A DNA stretch of 64,000 nucleotides from Candidatus Planktophila lacus (GTDB taxonomy: Bacteria; Actinomycetota; Actinomycetes; Nanopelagicales; Nanopelagicaceae), in the NCBI RefSeq assembly GCF_002288325.1, contig NZ_CP016780.1:186001-250000 (forward strand), read 5' to 3'. A model generated the notes under the pieces. The model saw only the letters and a program-made list of their open reading frames with translations, did not search any database and had not been told where the DNA came from. Below, piece by piece: positions 1-9,175 of the stretch. Position numbers and translations under genes: made by a program. Position 1 is the stretch's first letter, and each line of letters starts with the position of its first letter.

Positions 1-1
1 T

Positions 2-2161
2 GAGATCGGCCAGAAAGTTACAGCGGCCTTCCGCGCACCGTCTAGTACTCGTTCTCGCACCTGCACATATAGCGCCAAACCAGCGCTAGATAACCCTTTC
101 ACCACTGCACGACTTAATTCACAATCTGAAGAAGCGCAATACATCGCCTACCTTTTCAAGCGCGCCCATTTAATGCACGGCATTCCATATTCGCAGATGG
201 CAGTTATCTTGCGTTCTGCGGGCACGCAAGCAAGTGCACTACGACGCGCCTTTGCCCAAGTTTCAATTCCTGTTGCCGGAGACCTTGAAGCGCTCTCCAC
301 TAACCCTGCAATCGCGCCATTTATTCTTATTGCACGAGTTGCAACTGGTGATCAAACGCTAAACCTCGACACTTGCGAACGTTTACTGCTCGCCGAATTC
401 GGGGGATCAGATTCAATTTCTCTTCGCCGAATTCGCACAGCGCTTTTAGCTGCGCGCGATGATGCCACCGACACCCGTGGTGGAACACAGCTCTTAATCG
501 ATGCCATTGATAAGGGCGAGATCAACATTGAAGAAAGTGCTGCACTCACCCGTGTTCACGAACTATTGCTGGCTGCTCGTAAAGTATTAACATCGATCGA
601 TGCTCGCCCCGAGGATTTACTTTGGGCAATTTGGGATAACGCAAAAACCAGTGACAATGAAAAGTTAAGCACCGCTTGGCGTAACACCGCACTACGTGGC
701 GGCAATCGTGGCGCAGCAGCCGATCGCGATCTCGATGCGATGATCCAACTCTTTGATTCGGCACAGCGCTTCTCTGAGCGTTTCCCGTATTCCAAACCTT
801 CAGCATTCCTTGACGAACTTTCTCGCGAATCCATAGTTGGTGACATCATCACCGCGCAAGGCGTTCGCCCTGATGTAGTTGAAATCCTTACCGTGCACTC
901 TGCCAAGGGGCGCCAATGGGAAGTCGTTGCAGTTGCCGGTTTGCAAGAAGGCGTTTGGCCAAACTTGCGCCAACGCAGTTCGTTGCTCGGCAGCGAAAGA
1001 CTTGTAGAACGCGAACGCCATGGTGACTTAGCGCGTTTGGAACTAGATCTAATCGCAGCTGGTGCACTGGCCGAAGATGAGCGTCGTTTGCTGCATGTGG
1101 CTGTAACCCGCGCCCGCCAGGCTTTAATCGTCACTGCAGTTCAACGCGAAGATGACGAACCATCTGCTTACTTTGAAGAACTCGATAACACCGGAGATCT
1201 CGATGCTCCCGTGATTACTAAAGTGCCACGTCCTCTTACAACGTCTGCACTTGTCGCAATGCTGCGCCAGAACTTAAGTGGAGATTCAGCAGATACCGCC
1301 GCATCGATTTTAAAGACCCTTTCCCAATCACAAATCACTTCAGCAGATCCAGCACACTGGACCGGCTCACTTCCAATCTCTTCAACGGACACCGTGGTTG
1401 CTGCTGATGATCTAGTACCGGTTTCACCATCAGGTGCCGAAAACTTCACCGAGTGCGGCGTTAAGTGGTTCCTCGAACGCAGTGGTGGAACAAATGGAGA
1501 TTCAACGGCGCAGATATTAGGTTCGGCAATTCACGAATTCGCACGGATCAAAGTAGAAGATCCATCTATCTCTGAAACCGATTTGATTTCAAAACTCGAA
1601 TCCTCTTGGTCTTTAATTGATCCAACAGAAGGCTGGATCAGCAACTCATCCCTTAAGCGCGCGGTAAAGATGCTCGAGCGCTTTAGCCGTTATCACGAAG
1701 CAACAACCCGCGATGTTGTCGGTGCCGAACTTAACTTTAAGATCCAAGTTGGTCGCGCCGAAATCCGCGGAAGCGTCGATCGCATTGAAGTCGATTCAGA
1801 CGGCAACCACTATGTAATTGATTTCAAGACTGGCAAGACCCAGATCACAGCCGAAAAAGCGAAAGAGAATTTGCAACTTGCTTGCTACCAGTTAGCTGTT
1901 GCCCTTGATGGCTTTGAAAAGAAGTTATCTTCAACCTCTTCATCCGGTGCCGAACTCGTCTACCTTGCAAAAGATTCCGTAAAGGTCACAACTCGTCAGC
2001 AGTACAAGATCGACGAGGTCGCAGTAAAGGCGAAGATTGAAGAAATCGCTGAAGGTATGGGCGCTGAAAGCTTCCAGGCGCGGATCAACACTATGTGCGA
2101 AAACTGCGTAGTTAAGGCTTGTTGCCCGATCCAGAGCCAGGGCCGGACGGTGATCGAATGA
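2..2161 (+). CDS. adnA: AdnA-like helicase-nuclease (5' end cut off)
   Basis: The frame is open from the window edge, so the N-terminal part with Walker A lies outside; 719 C-terminal residues are visible. They show UvrD/PcrA-type late helicase motifs (ILTVHSAKG, then RRLLHVAVTRAR) and a RecB-type PD-(D/E)XK nuclease (SVDRIE, VIDFKTGK, LQLACYQLA). One Cys precedes the nuclease (codon near 1454) and a C-x2-C-x5-C cluster closes the protein (codons near 2096-2125), the arrangement of iron-sulfur nucleases such as AddB. Known for the family: AdnA-AdnB forms the actinobacterial motor-nuclease that resects double-strand breaks. The downstream partner starts in an ATGA overlap, which supports a heterodimer. 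Assignment as AdnA rests on order and the pairing. Confidence 0.85.
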   Translation, partial: EIGQKVTAAFRAPSSTRSRTCTYSAKPALDNPFTTARLNSQSEEAQYIAYLFKRAHLMHGIPYSQMAVILRSAGTQASALRRAFAQVSIPVAGDLEALSTNPAIAPFILIARVATGDQTLNLDTCERLLLAEFGGSDSISLRRIRTALLAARDDATDTRGGTQLLIDAIDKGEINIEESAALTRVHELLLAARKVLTSIDARPEDLLWAIWDNAKTSDNEKLSTAWRNTALRGGNRGAAADRDLDAMIQLFDSAQRFSERFPYSKPSAFLDELSRESIVGDIITAQGVRPDVVEILTVHSAKGRQWEVVAVAGLQEGVWPNLRQRSSLLGSERLVERERHGDLARLELDLIAAGALAEDERRLLHVAVTRARQALIVTAVQREDDEPSAYFEELDNTGDLDAPVITKVPRPLTTSALVAMLRQNLSGDSADTAASILKTLSQSQITSADPAHWTGSLPISSTDTVVAADDLVPVSPSGAENFTECGVKWFLERSGGTNGDSTAQILGSAIHEFARIKVEDPSISETDLISKLESSWSLIDPTEGWISNSSLKRAVKMLERFSRYHEATTRDVVGAELNFKIQVGRAEIRGSVDRIEVDSDGNHYVIDFKTGKTQITAEKAKENLQLACYQLAVALDGFEKKLSSTSSSGAELVYLAKDSVKVTTRQQYKIDEVAVKAKIEEIAEGMGAESFQARINTMCENCVVKACCPIQSQGRTVIE

Positions 2162-5100
2162 TCGAGAAATACTCACCGCAAGATATCGCTGCCGCGCTGC
2201 AGAAAGTTGGCGCCAAGGTTTACAAACCAACTGATGAACAAAGCGCAATCATTTCTATTACATCTAATCCGCTCGAACCTGCCGTTGTTATCGCGGGTGC
2301 TGGTTCAGGTAAAACTGAAACGATGGCAGCGCGCGTTATCTACTTAGTTGCCAATGGCTTTGCCCGCCCTGATCAAATTCTTGGCCTAACATTTACCCGC
2401 AAAGCCGCTGGCGAACTTGCGATCCGTATCCGCACCAGACTTCGCCAACTTCGCGCCGCCAAGTTAATCCCAGAGGACACTCCTCTTGAAGTCGCAGTTA
2501 CTACTTATCACTCTTATGCCGCGCGCTTACTTTCCGAACATTCGATCCGTTTTGGTATTGATGCCGATATTCAACCGATGGGCGATGCGGCTATGTGGCA
2601 GCTTGCCAATGACATCGTCCGCAATTGGGAAGATGCTTCATATTCAAATGAATCAGCCGTTGGAACCGTTGTGGAAGATCTACTTGGTTTAACTAAGTTG
2701 ATGTTAGAACACCAAGTCTCACCCGAAGAAATTGCGGCAGCAGATAACGAAGTCCTTGAACAATTGGCTCAGATGTCAGGTGGCGGAAATCCAGAAGTGC
2801 GCAAAGTAAAGAAAGTTCTTGAACAACGTATTGCTCTACTGCCACTGGTCGAACGCTTTATCCAACGCCGCCAAGAATCCGGTCAACTTTCATTCGATGA
2901 TCAGATGTCACTTGCAGCAGATATCTCGGTTAAGTTTTCCGATATCGGCGAGCTAGAACGCGCAAAGTATTCGGTTGTCTTACTTGATGAATATCAAGAT
3001 ACGTCGCAATCACAGGTGCGAATGCTGTCATCGCTCTTTGGCGGGGGACATCCCGTTATGGCAGTCGGCGACCCTTGCCAGGCTATTTACACATGGCGCG
3101 GAGCCTCGGCCGGCACTATAAATTCCTTCGGAAAGTACTTCCCTAAGTCTGCTGGCCACACAGGCGCTGAGCGCTATTCACTTCTTACAACTTTCCGAAA
3201 CGATAAGACCATTCTTGAACTGGCAAACGTTGTTTCAGAGAAGATTCGCCGTGAAAGTGGTGCCGATGTTCCACCACTTACACCACGTCCAGGTGCTGGC
3301 GATGGCGAGATAGTTTGCGGAGTCTTCGAAAATCTAGATCTGGAAGCAACTGCGATTGCTGAATACTTCACATCGCTCTGGTTTGATAAAGCACGGCTAG
3401 CAAAACCTGCCGAAAAGCGTTCTACCTTTGCAGTTCTCGTTCGTAAACGCTCGCAAATTGCAACTATCGAAGGTGCACTTCGCGCCGCTGATATTCCAGT
3501 TGAAGTACTTGGACTTGGTGGACTTATCCATGTTCCAGAAGTCGCCGACATTGTTTCGATGCTCCGCGTAATCGCAGATCCAGATTCCGGTGCAGCGTTG
3601 ATGCGCCACTTAGTTGGACCACGAATTAACTTAGGCGCTAAAGATTTGGCAGCGCTCGGTGCATACTCACGTAACCGCGCTAAAGGCTCGCGCGCCGAAA
3701 GCAAATCGCTAATAAAGAAGATCGCTGCCGGTAACCCAGAACAAGCCGAAGCTGATGATCAATTTTTAGGCTCACTCATCGATACCCTTGATGAGATCGG
3801 CGGCGCAGATAAATCAACATTTACCGAGATCGGTTACGTGCGACTAGTTAACTTTGCATCCGACCTGCGACGTCTGCGCTCTCGCGCTGGCGGCACCATC
3901 ACAGATTTGATTAACGAGATCGAAAGTTACTTGAGTCTAGAAACCGAAGTAATGCTTCGCGATGGCACAGGTTCTGGCCGCCGCCACATTGACCGCTTCT
4001 TAGATGAAGCTGGAAAGTTTGCACGAAGCGGCGGAACTTTAAATTCATTCCTGCAGTGGCTTGATATCGCCGGAAAGGAAGAAGGAGGCCTGAAATCAGC
4101 GGCCCCAGAGGTTCGCAGCGATGTCGTGCAGATCCTCACTGTTCACATGTCTAAGGGCGCCGAATGGGATGTTGTTGCAGTTCCAGGTCTTGCTGAAGGA
4201 ACTTTCCCGGGTCTAAATAAGAACGATCCCGATAACTGGATCACCAATGAACGTCATATCCCATTTCATCTTCGCGGAGATCATCTTGAACTTCCACGTT
4301 TCTCATTTAACGGTGCAACTAAAAACTCTGATGCTGGAAAAGAGATCACCAATTATGCCGACATCTGTAAGGCCACAAAGACCCGTGAAGAAATTCGTTT
4401 AGGTTACGTCGCATTTACTCGCGCAAGAACCCATTTAATTGCAACCACCTCTTGGTATCGCGATGGTAAAGATTGGGTAGAACCGTCTACGATCTTTGAG
4501 CAAGTCGCTTTAGTCGCTCAAGAACACGGCAAGATCATTAGCGAAGTTCCACGTCCAGATAAAGGCGCTAAGAACCCAGCGCTTGAGAATCCGCTGACAG
4601 GTGTTTGGCCACGCGATCCACTTGGCGACACTCGTTCTGCATTTACCGCCAAGGTTGAACTTGTTAAGAACGCAGCGCCACTTGATCTCGCTACCGCACA
4701 ATCTGTTGATATCGAAACTGCGTCATGGATTGAAGATGCTCGTGCGCTAATTCAAGAGCGCGCACTTGGCGTTAACGGAGTTCTAGAAATTCCAATGCCG
4801 CCACGCCTTTCTACTTCAACGCTGGTTGCGCTGCATAAGGATCCCGAAGAGTTAGCGCTTACGATTCGCCGCCCGATGCCGCGTCCACAAGATCAATACT
4901 CACGTCGCGGTACTGCATTCCACTTATGGATAGAACACCACTTCAACGCAGCAACCTTGTTTGACGATGAAGATTTAGATTTCCTTGATCCACTTGAACC
5001 AGATCAAACTCTCGAATCACTTAAGCAAACTTGGTTGGCCTCTGAATGGGGCAACCGTTCACCGGTTGCAGTAGAAGTTCCATTTGAGGCTGTTTTAGGC

Positions 5101-5367
5101 GGGGTTTTGATCCGCGGTCGCATCGATGCGGTTTACGAAATCAACGGTCGGTTTGAAGTTATCGATTGGAAAACTGGTGCAACAACGCTCGGAGAATCAG
5201 CGGCGGTGCAGCTGGCGGTCTATCGCTTAGCTTGGGCGAAGCTAAAGGGAATTGATCCAGCGCTAGTTTCAGCGGCTTTCCATTATGTGCCGATTAGCAA
5301 AACCGATCGTCCAGCAGATCTCTTGAGCGAAGCGCAGTTGATCGCGCTAATTACCGGCGCTAATTAA
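2158..5367 (+). CDS. adnB: AdnB-like ATP-dependent helicase-nuclease
   Basis: This 1069-residue SF1A helicase has a C-terminal RecB-like nuclease. Visible in order: Walker A AGAGSGKT (near residue 45), TFTRKAA, Walker B LLDEYQDTS, VGDPCQAIYTWRG, ILTVHMSKG, LGYVAFTRAR, then nuclease motifs GRIDAVYE, VIDWKTG and QLAVYRLAW. Length is close to mycobacterial AdnB (about 1100). No cysteine cluster flanks its nuclease, unlike the upstream partner. I chose the ATG at 2158 because it overlaps the adnA stop (ATGA); an in-frame ATG at 2119 would lie deep inside adnA. Role known for the family: the lead motor and second nuclease of the AdnAB break-resection complex. Its 3' end overlaps the convergent EEP gene by 8 bases. 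Confidence 0.9.
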   Translation: MIEKYSPQDIAAALQKVGAKVYKPTDEQSAIISITSNPLEPAVVIAGAGSGKTETMAARVIYLVANGFARPDQILGLTFTRKAAGELAIRIRTRLRQLRAAKLIPEDTPLEVAVTTYHSYAARLLSEHSIRFGIDADIQPMGDAAMWQLANDIVRNWEDASYSNESAVGTVVEDLLGLTKLMLEHQVSPEEIAAADNEVLEQLAQMSGGGNPEVRKVKKVLEQRIALLPLVERFIQRRQESGQLSFDDQMSLAADISVKFSDIGELERAKYSVVLLDEYQDTSQSQVRMLSSLFGGGHPVMAVGDPCQAIYTWRGASAGTINSFGKYFPKSAGHTGAERYSLLTTFRNDKTILELANVVSEKIRRESGADVPPLTPRPGAGDGEIVCGVFENLDLEATAIAEYFTSLWFDKARLAKPAEKRSTFAVLVRKRSQIATIEGALRAADIPVEVLGLGGLIHVPEVADIVSMLRVIADPDSGAALMRHLVGPRINLGAKDLAALGAYSRNRAKGSRAESKSLIKKIAAGNPEQAEADDQFLGSLIDTLDEIGGADKSTFTEIGYVRLVNFASDLRRLRSRAGGTITDLINEIESYLSLETEVMLRDGTGSGRRHIDRFLDEAGKFARSGGTLNSFLQWLDIAGKEEGGLKSAAPEVRSDVVQILTVHMSKGAEWDVVAVPGLAEGTFPGLNKNDPDNWITNERHIPFHLRGDHLELPRFSFNGATKNSDAGKEITNYADICKATKTREEIRLGYVAFTRARTHLIATTSWYRDGKDWVEPSTIFEQVALVAQEHGKIISEVPRPDKGAKNPALENPLTGVWPRDPLGDTRSAFTAKVELVKNAAPLDLATAQSVDIETASWIEDARALIQERALGVNGVLEIPMPPRLSTSTLVALHKDPEELALTIRRPMPRPQDQYSRRGTAFHLWIEHHFNAATLFDDEDLDFLDPLEPDQTLESLKQTWLASEWGNRSPVAVEVPFEAVLGGVLIRGRIDAVYEINGRFEVIDWKTGATTLGESAAVQLAVYRLAWAKLKGIDPALVSAAFHYVPISKTDRPADLLSEAQLIALITGAN

Positions 5368-6178
5368 TTTCTGCACGCAGCGGCAAGTGATCGCTGATGC
5401 CAGTTGCGATTGTTCCCAAATCTTTAACGCCATCAATTGCGCCATGAGTTAACAAGTAATCGAATTGAATCTTGGCGCCCCATGACGGATAAGTATTCTG
5501 CTGGATCAACGACTTCCAATCAGATCCTGCAACTGGCAGATTCTTCGGCAGGTTTAAATCGCCAAGAATTAAAGGTTTGGTATTTGTCTCTTGCGCAACA
5601 TTGAGCGCCCAACGCTTTAACTTCTTAAGCTGAAATAAGTTAACGCCCGGAACAAATGAGAGATGAGTGTTAAAGATCGTCCAGCCATTTGCAAGTGTTG
5701 CACCGAGTGCTAAACGGGGCTCATCGTGAACATAGATCGCCCGGATCTTCGGTTTGCTACTTGTCTCACTTTCAGTCGGAACAACTAGCGGCATACCAAA
5801 AACTGAATTTCCGAGATCCAAACGATGCCATTTCACGACAGGGATAGTTGAAGCAATTGCGATTCCGTAGCTTCCTGCTAAATCCGATTTTTCATCGGTA
5901 ATCAATCGCGAATCTGAATGGTTTAACTTCCGCCATTTCTCACCAGGTGTTCCGATGATGCTTGGTGCAAAGGCCCAATCTTTAGCGCCGATTACATCTG
6001 CGATATCTGAAACCTGATTGCGCATTTTTGATCGCGGTAATTTGTAATCAACTTCTTGAACTGCAATGACCTCGCTCTCAAGCTGGCGCACTGCGGCAGC
6101 AAGGCTTTCCTGGCTGGGTCCGGCCGAAAGTGGCGGGATAGGCTGGCCGTGGAGCAGGTTCCACGAGGTGATGCGCAT
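5360..6178 (-). CDS. Endonuclease/exonuclease/phosphatase (EEP) family protein
   Basis: A 272-residue protein of the DNase I-like metal-dependent phosphohydrolase fold. All core motifs are visible: SWNLLHG near the N terminus, AVQEVD (metal-binding Glu), FNTHLS (catalytic Asn/His), LGDLNLP (Asp and Asn) and a C-terminal SDHLPL. The start is placed at the ATG followed by RITSWNLLHG, because the core fold begins there; a longer in-frame reading would run into nudC. No signal peptide is evident, so it is probably cytoplasmic. The substrate (DNA, phosphoinositide, sphingolipid or other phosphodiester) cannot be read from sequence. It is convergent with adnB and divergent from nudC. Confidence 0.8.
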   Translation of the reverse strand: MRITSWNLLHGQPIPPLSAGPSQESLAAAVRQLESEVIAVQEVDYKLPRSKMRNQVSDIADVIGAKDWAFAPSIIGTPGEKWRKLNHSDSRLITDEKSDLAGSYGIAIASTIPVVKWHRLDLGNSVFGMPLVVPTESETSSKPKIRAIYVHDEPRLALGATLANGWTIFNTHLSFVPGVNLFQLKKLKRWALNVAQETNTKPLILGDLNLPKNLPVAGSDWKSLIQQNTYPSWGAKIQFDYLLTHGAIDGVKDLGTIATGISDHLPLRAEIN

Positions 6179-6206
6179 ATGGCCAAGGCTAGTAGCGTTC
6201 ACCCTT

Positions 6207-7178
6207 ATGAGCGCGGTCAACGGACAGGTATCGAAGATGGACCGCGCCGGCCACCTGCGCACAAACCAGACCACTCTCGATCAGATGTGGCAGCGCGCCA
6301 AGATTATTCACGTCGCGGATTCTCGTTTAGCCGTTGAAGCAGGCGGAACCAAACTCCGTTACTTAACTGCCGACCAAGTGCAATCCCTGATTGAAAGTGG
6401 CGAGTACAAGTTAGGCGAAAAGTATTTCCTAGGTTTAGACGAGATAGATCAAGAGCCATTTTTTGCCTGGAGCTCATCACCAGTTGCACCACAAGGTGAG
6501 AAAGCGCCAGATGGATATTTAACCCTTCGCGAAATCGGCGGGCTAATTTCGGAATTCGAAATGGAAGTTTCCCTTCATACCGTGGCCTTGGCTAACTGGC
6601 ATAGGTCGCACACCCATTGTGCGCGATGCGGTGCACCAACTTCAGTTGCCCAAGGCGGCGCAATTCGTACCTGCGATAAAGATCAGAGCGAGCATTATCC
6701 GCGCACAGATTCAGCAGTTATCGTTTTAGTTCGCGATCATGATGATCGTATTTTGTTGGGCCACCAACCAGTTTGGCCCGAAGGTCGCTTCTCTTGCTTT
6801 GCCGGCTTTTTAGAGCCTGGTGAAACTTTTGAACAATGTGTACATCGCGAAGTTCTTGAAGAATCAGGCGTTGCCGTGCGCGAAATTAATTACCTAGGTT
6901 CACAACCTTGGCCATTCCCAGCATCAATCATGATCTCATTTGATGCTGTTACAGATTTCCCAGAAGTAGCGCGCCCTGATGGGCAAGAGATCACCGAAGT
7001 TAAATGGTTCTCGCGCGCTGAAGTAAAAGCGCAATCAGATGCCGGAACTTTATTGTTGCCACCGAATATGTCAGTTGCGCGCAAGATGATCGATCGTTGG
7101 TTTGCAAGTGGCGCAGAGGGTCAAGATAAAGAAGGAAATGGTGGCGCCAAACTTATCGGTGGTGAAACGTGGCGCTAG
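6207..7178 (+). CDS. nudC: NADH pyrophosphatase / RNA decapping NUDIX hydrolase
   Basis: The 323-residue protein carries the complete NUDIX box GX5EX7REUXEEXGU (GFLEPGETFEQ...REVLEESG) and the NudC-specific signature SQPWPFP directly after it. Known family chemistry: hydrolysis of NAD(H) to NMN(H) and AMP and removal of NAD caps from RNA. The zinc region keeps CARCG but the second half reads TCDKDQSEHYPR, with only one Cys instead of a CxxC pair. The start is uncertain: I prefer ATG 6207 because alignment from memory with mycobacterial NudC covers residues from about there (RAGHLRT like RADRLRT). ATG 6171 and 6237 are alternatives. It overlaps uvrD2 by 10 bases, suggesting co-transcription, the order also seen in mycobacteria. 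Confidence 0.87.
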   Translation: MSAVNGQVSKMDRAGHLRTNQTTLDQMWQRAKIIHVADSRLAVEAGGTKLRYLTADQVQSLIESGEYKLGEKYFLGLDEIDQEPFFAWSSSPVAPQGEKAPDGYLTLREIGGLISEFEMEVSLHTVALANWHRSHTHCARCGAPTSVAQGGAIRTCDKDQSEHYPRTDSAVIVLVRDHDDRILLGHQPVWPEGRFSCFAGFLEPGETFEQCVHREVLEESGVAVREINYLGSQPWPFPASIMISFDAVTDFPEVARPDGQEITEVKWFSRAEVKAQSDAGTLLLPPNMSVARKMIDRWFASGAEGQDKEGNGGAKLIGGETWR

Positions 7179-8872
7179 ATAACTCTTCTGGGGATATAAG
7201 CAGTGGAGATATTCGAGCTGAAGAAATTCTCGCTGCTCTCGATAACGATCAACGCGCTGTAGCCCTTGCTACTCGCGGACCCGTCTGTGTAATCGCAGGC
7301 GCTGGCACCGGTAAAACTCGCGCGATCACACATCGCATTGCATACGCTGCAGCGATCGGAACGATGGATCCGCAGAAAGTATTGGCGCTAACATTTACCT
7401 CGCGTGCCGCAGGCGAAATGCGCACCCGCCTTCGCTCGCTAGGCGTTCCAACCGTTGCCGCACGCACGATTCACGCAGCAGCGCTTAAACAATTGATCTA
7501 CTTCTGGCCCACCGTATTCGGTGGCCGCGTACCTGAACTCATGACCGCTAAGGCAGGTTTTATTGGCGAGGCAATTAATCGCGCAGGTTTATCGGGCGAA
7601 CTTCGTGCCACATCGCGCGAGCTGATGCGCGACATTGCCAGTGAAATTGAATGGGCGAAGGTTTCACAAGTTGCACCAGAAGATTTTGTTTCTGAAATCG
7701 ATAAGCGAACTCAGAAGCCGCGCATTAGCGCCGAGAAATTAGCCAAGGTCTACACCGCTTATGAAAGCGTAAAGAAGCAAGAACTGGCAATCGATTTTGA
7801 AGATGTACTTCTCTTGACCGCTGCAATGTTGGAAGAAGAGCGCACCGTGCGCGAACGTGTGCAAGATCAATACCGTTACTTCACTATCGATGAATATCAG
7901 GATATTTCACCGGTACAACAACGATTGATTAACGCTTGGCTGGGTACTCGCCAAGATATCTGTGTTGTTGGAGATCCGGCGCAAACCATTTACTCATTCG
8001 CGGGCGCAACGCCTGTTTTCCTAAATAGCTTTACCAATCGTTTTCCCGATGCCGAAGTAATTCGCTTAAGCACTGGCTATCGCTCGACCCCCGAGATAAC
8101 CTTTGCTGCAAACTCTTTACTGCGCCATGGTTTGATGGGACAAGAGCTAGTTGCTCTTAACGATCATGGCACCAAGCCTTCTGTAGATGGCTATGCCAAT
8201 GAAGATGCCGAGATTGCTGGAGTACTAGCCGAAATCACTGCGCTGCTACAGAGCGGAACTCAAGCCCAAGAGATCGCGATCTTGGCTCGCACCAATAACC
8301 AACTTAAGGGCGTTGAGAGATCGATGAATAAGTTGGGTCTTCCTTATCAAGTACGCAGCACCGAAAGATTCTTTGATCGCCAAGATGTTCGCGACTTTCT
8401 AAAGGAAGTACGTCGCGCATCTGTCTTGCCAACAGAAGGCGTTTCTTGGATTGATGAACTTCGCACAATTGCACAACCTTTTTTAACTGGTGAAAGTATC
8501 GATGGCATTGCCGCGCTTCTGCATTTAGCGCGCGAACTCGATGCCGATGCTGGATTTAGCCCAAAGACGCTGCGCAGTTATTTACGCGAGATCGAAGATC
8601 GTGTTCAGCAGAATAATCCGCCAACGATGCCGGTCGTAACGCTGGCAACTCTGCATGCGGCGAAAGGTTTGGAATGGGAACGCGTATTTTTGATCGGCGC
8701 ATCTGAAGGAATTCTGCCGCTGGAAACTGGGGTTACTGGCCAGTCCGATGCGGTGATAGATGAAGAACGCCGCTTGTTCTACGTTGGAATGACGCGTGCG
8801 AAGGTGGATCTACACATCAGCCATCGCCAGAATCCAAGCCGTTTCCTGCGTGAAGCCGGCCTGCTCAGCTGA
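7169..8872 (+). CDS. uvrD2: UvrD2-like superfamily 1 DNA helicase
   Basis: A 567-residue 3'-5' helicase. Visible motifs: Walker A AGAGTGKTR (near residue 45), LTFTSRAAGEM, Walker B TIDEYQDISP, VGDPAQTIYSFAGA, the motif IV region STGYRSTPEI, LATLHAAKGLEWERVFL and RRLFYVGMTRAK. The protein ends about 25 residues after motif VI, so the HRDC domain and extra C-terminal region of mycobacterial UvrD2 (about 700 residues) are missing. It starts at GTG 7169 inside the end of nudC. Position between nudC and whiB7 is the same as in Mycobacterium, which is the main reason for the name. A role in DNA repair or replication restart is inferred from the family. Confidence 0.85.
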   Translation: MALDNSSGDISSGDIRAEEILAALDNDQRAVALATRGPVCVIAGAGTGKTRAITHRIAYAAAIGTMDPQKVLALTFTSRAAGEMRTRLRSLGVPTVAARTIHAAALKQLIYFWPTVFGGRVPELMTAKAGFIGEAINRAGLSGELRATSRELMRDIASEIEWAKVSQVAPEDFVSEIDKRTQKPRISAEKLAKVYTAYESVKKQELAIDFEDVLLLTAAMLEEERTVRERVQDQYRYFTIDEYQDISPVQQRLINAWLGTRQDICVVGDPAQTIYSFAGATPVFLNSFTNRFPDAEVIRLSTGYRSTPEITFAANSLLRHGLMGQELVALNDHGTKPSVDGYANEDAEIAGVLAEITALLQSGTQAQEIAILARTNNQLKGVERSMNKLGLPYQVRSTERFFDRQDVRDFLKEVRRASVLPTEGVSWIDELRTIAQPFLTGESIDGIAALLHLARELDADAGFSPKTLRSYLREIEDRVQQNNPPTMPVVTLATLHAAKGLEWERVFLIGASEGILPLETGVTGQSDAVIDEERRLFYVGMTRAKVDLHISHRQNPSRFLREAGLLS

Positions 8873-8933
8873 TCAATTCTTTAGCTAGATTTAATTAGGT
8901 TGCGCAGATCACTATCTGTGGTTTACCCTTGCC

Positions 8934-8952
8934 TTTCACCAAGTTGGTGAAA
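8934..8952. promoter_or_regulatory. Perfect 19-base palindrome upstream of the whiB7 leader ORF
   Basis: TTTCACCAAGTTGGTGAAA: two 9-base arms around a single G. A weak promoter-like pair lies just upstream (TTGCGC at 8900 and TTTACC near 8922), so the palindrome would sit near or just after a transcription start. It could be an operator for a dimeric repressor or a short hairpin in the leader RNA. Which one applies is not decidable from sequence alone. Confidence 0.45.
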
Positions 8953-8979
8953 AGCTCATTAGGCGAAGGAGAATGCAAG

Positions 8980-9153
8980 ATGTTTACATCTAAGTCATTC
9001 ACTACAGCACGCGTTACACGCGGTGCTGCTAATTCGCCTGCCAATTTCCATGCGACTACAAAGAAGCATACGAATTGGCCCGCAGCATCAAAGCCAGCGT
9101 TTTACGCCGCTTTTTATGCCGTGGATGAGGCCACAGGAGGTTCGATCGGATAA
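8980..9153 (+). CDS. Candidate leader ORF (57 aa) in front of whiB7
   Basis: ATG at 8980 is preceded by a good ribosome binding site (GAAGGAG, 8965-8971, 8 bases away). The product is 57 residues, rich in Ala, Ser, Thr and aromatic residues (AFYAAFYAVDEATGG near the end), with no signal peptide or domain I recognise. It ends 22 bases before a strong intrinsic terminator and 150 bases before whiB7. Known: mycobacterial and Streptomyces whiB7 genes have leaders with a short upstream ORF and conditional terminator. I infer this ORF plays that sensing role. An alternative six-codon ORF begins at ATG 8973, very close to the same binding site. It could instead be an independent small protein. Confidence 0.5.
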   Translation: MFTSKSFTTARVTRGAANSPANFHATTKKHTNWPAASKPAFYAAFYAVDEATGGSIG

Positions 9154-9175
9154 AGCCGATATACGAGCCCAACCT

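Noticed and set aside
6066-6206. Longer nudC from ATG 6066 or 6171
   Set aside because: These starts lie inside the divergent EEP gene and add residues with no counterpart in NudC proteins as I recall them.
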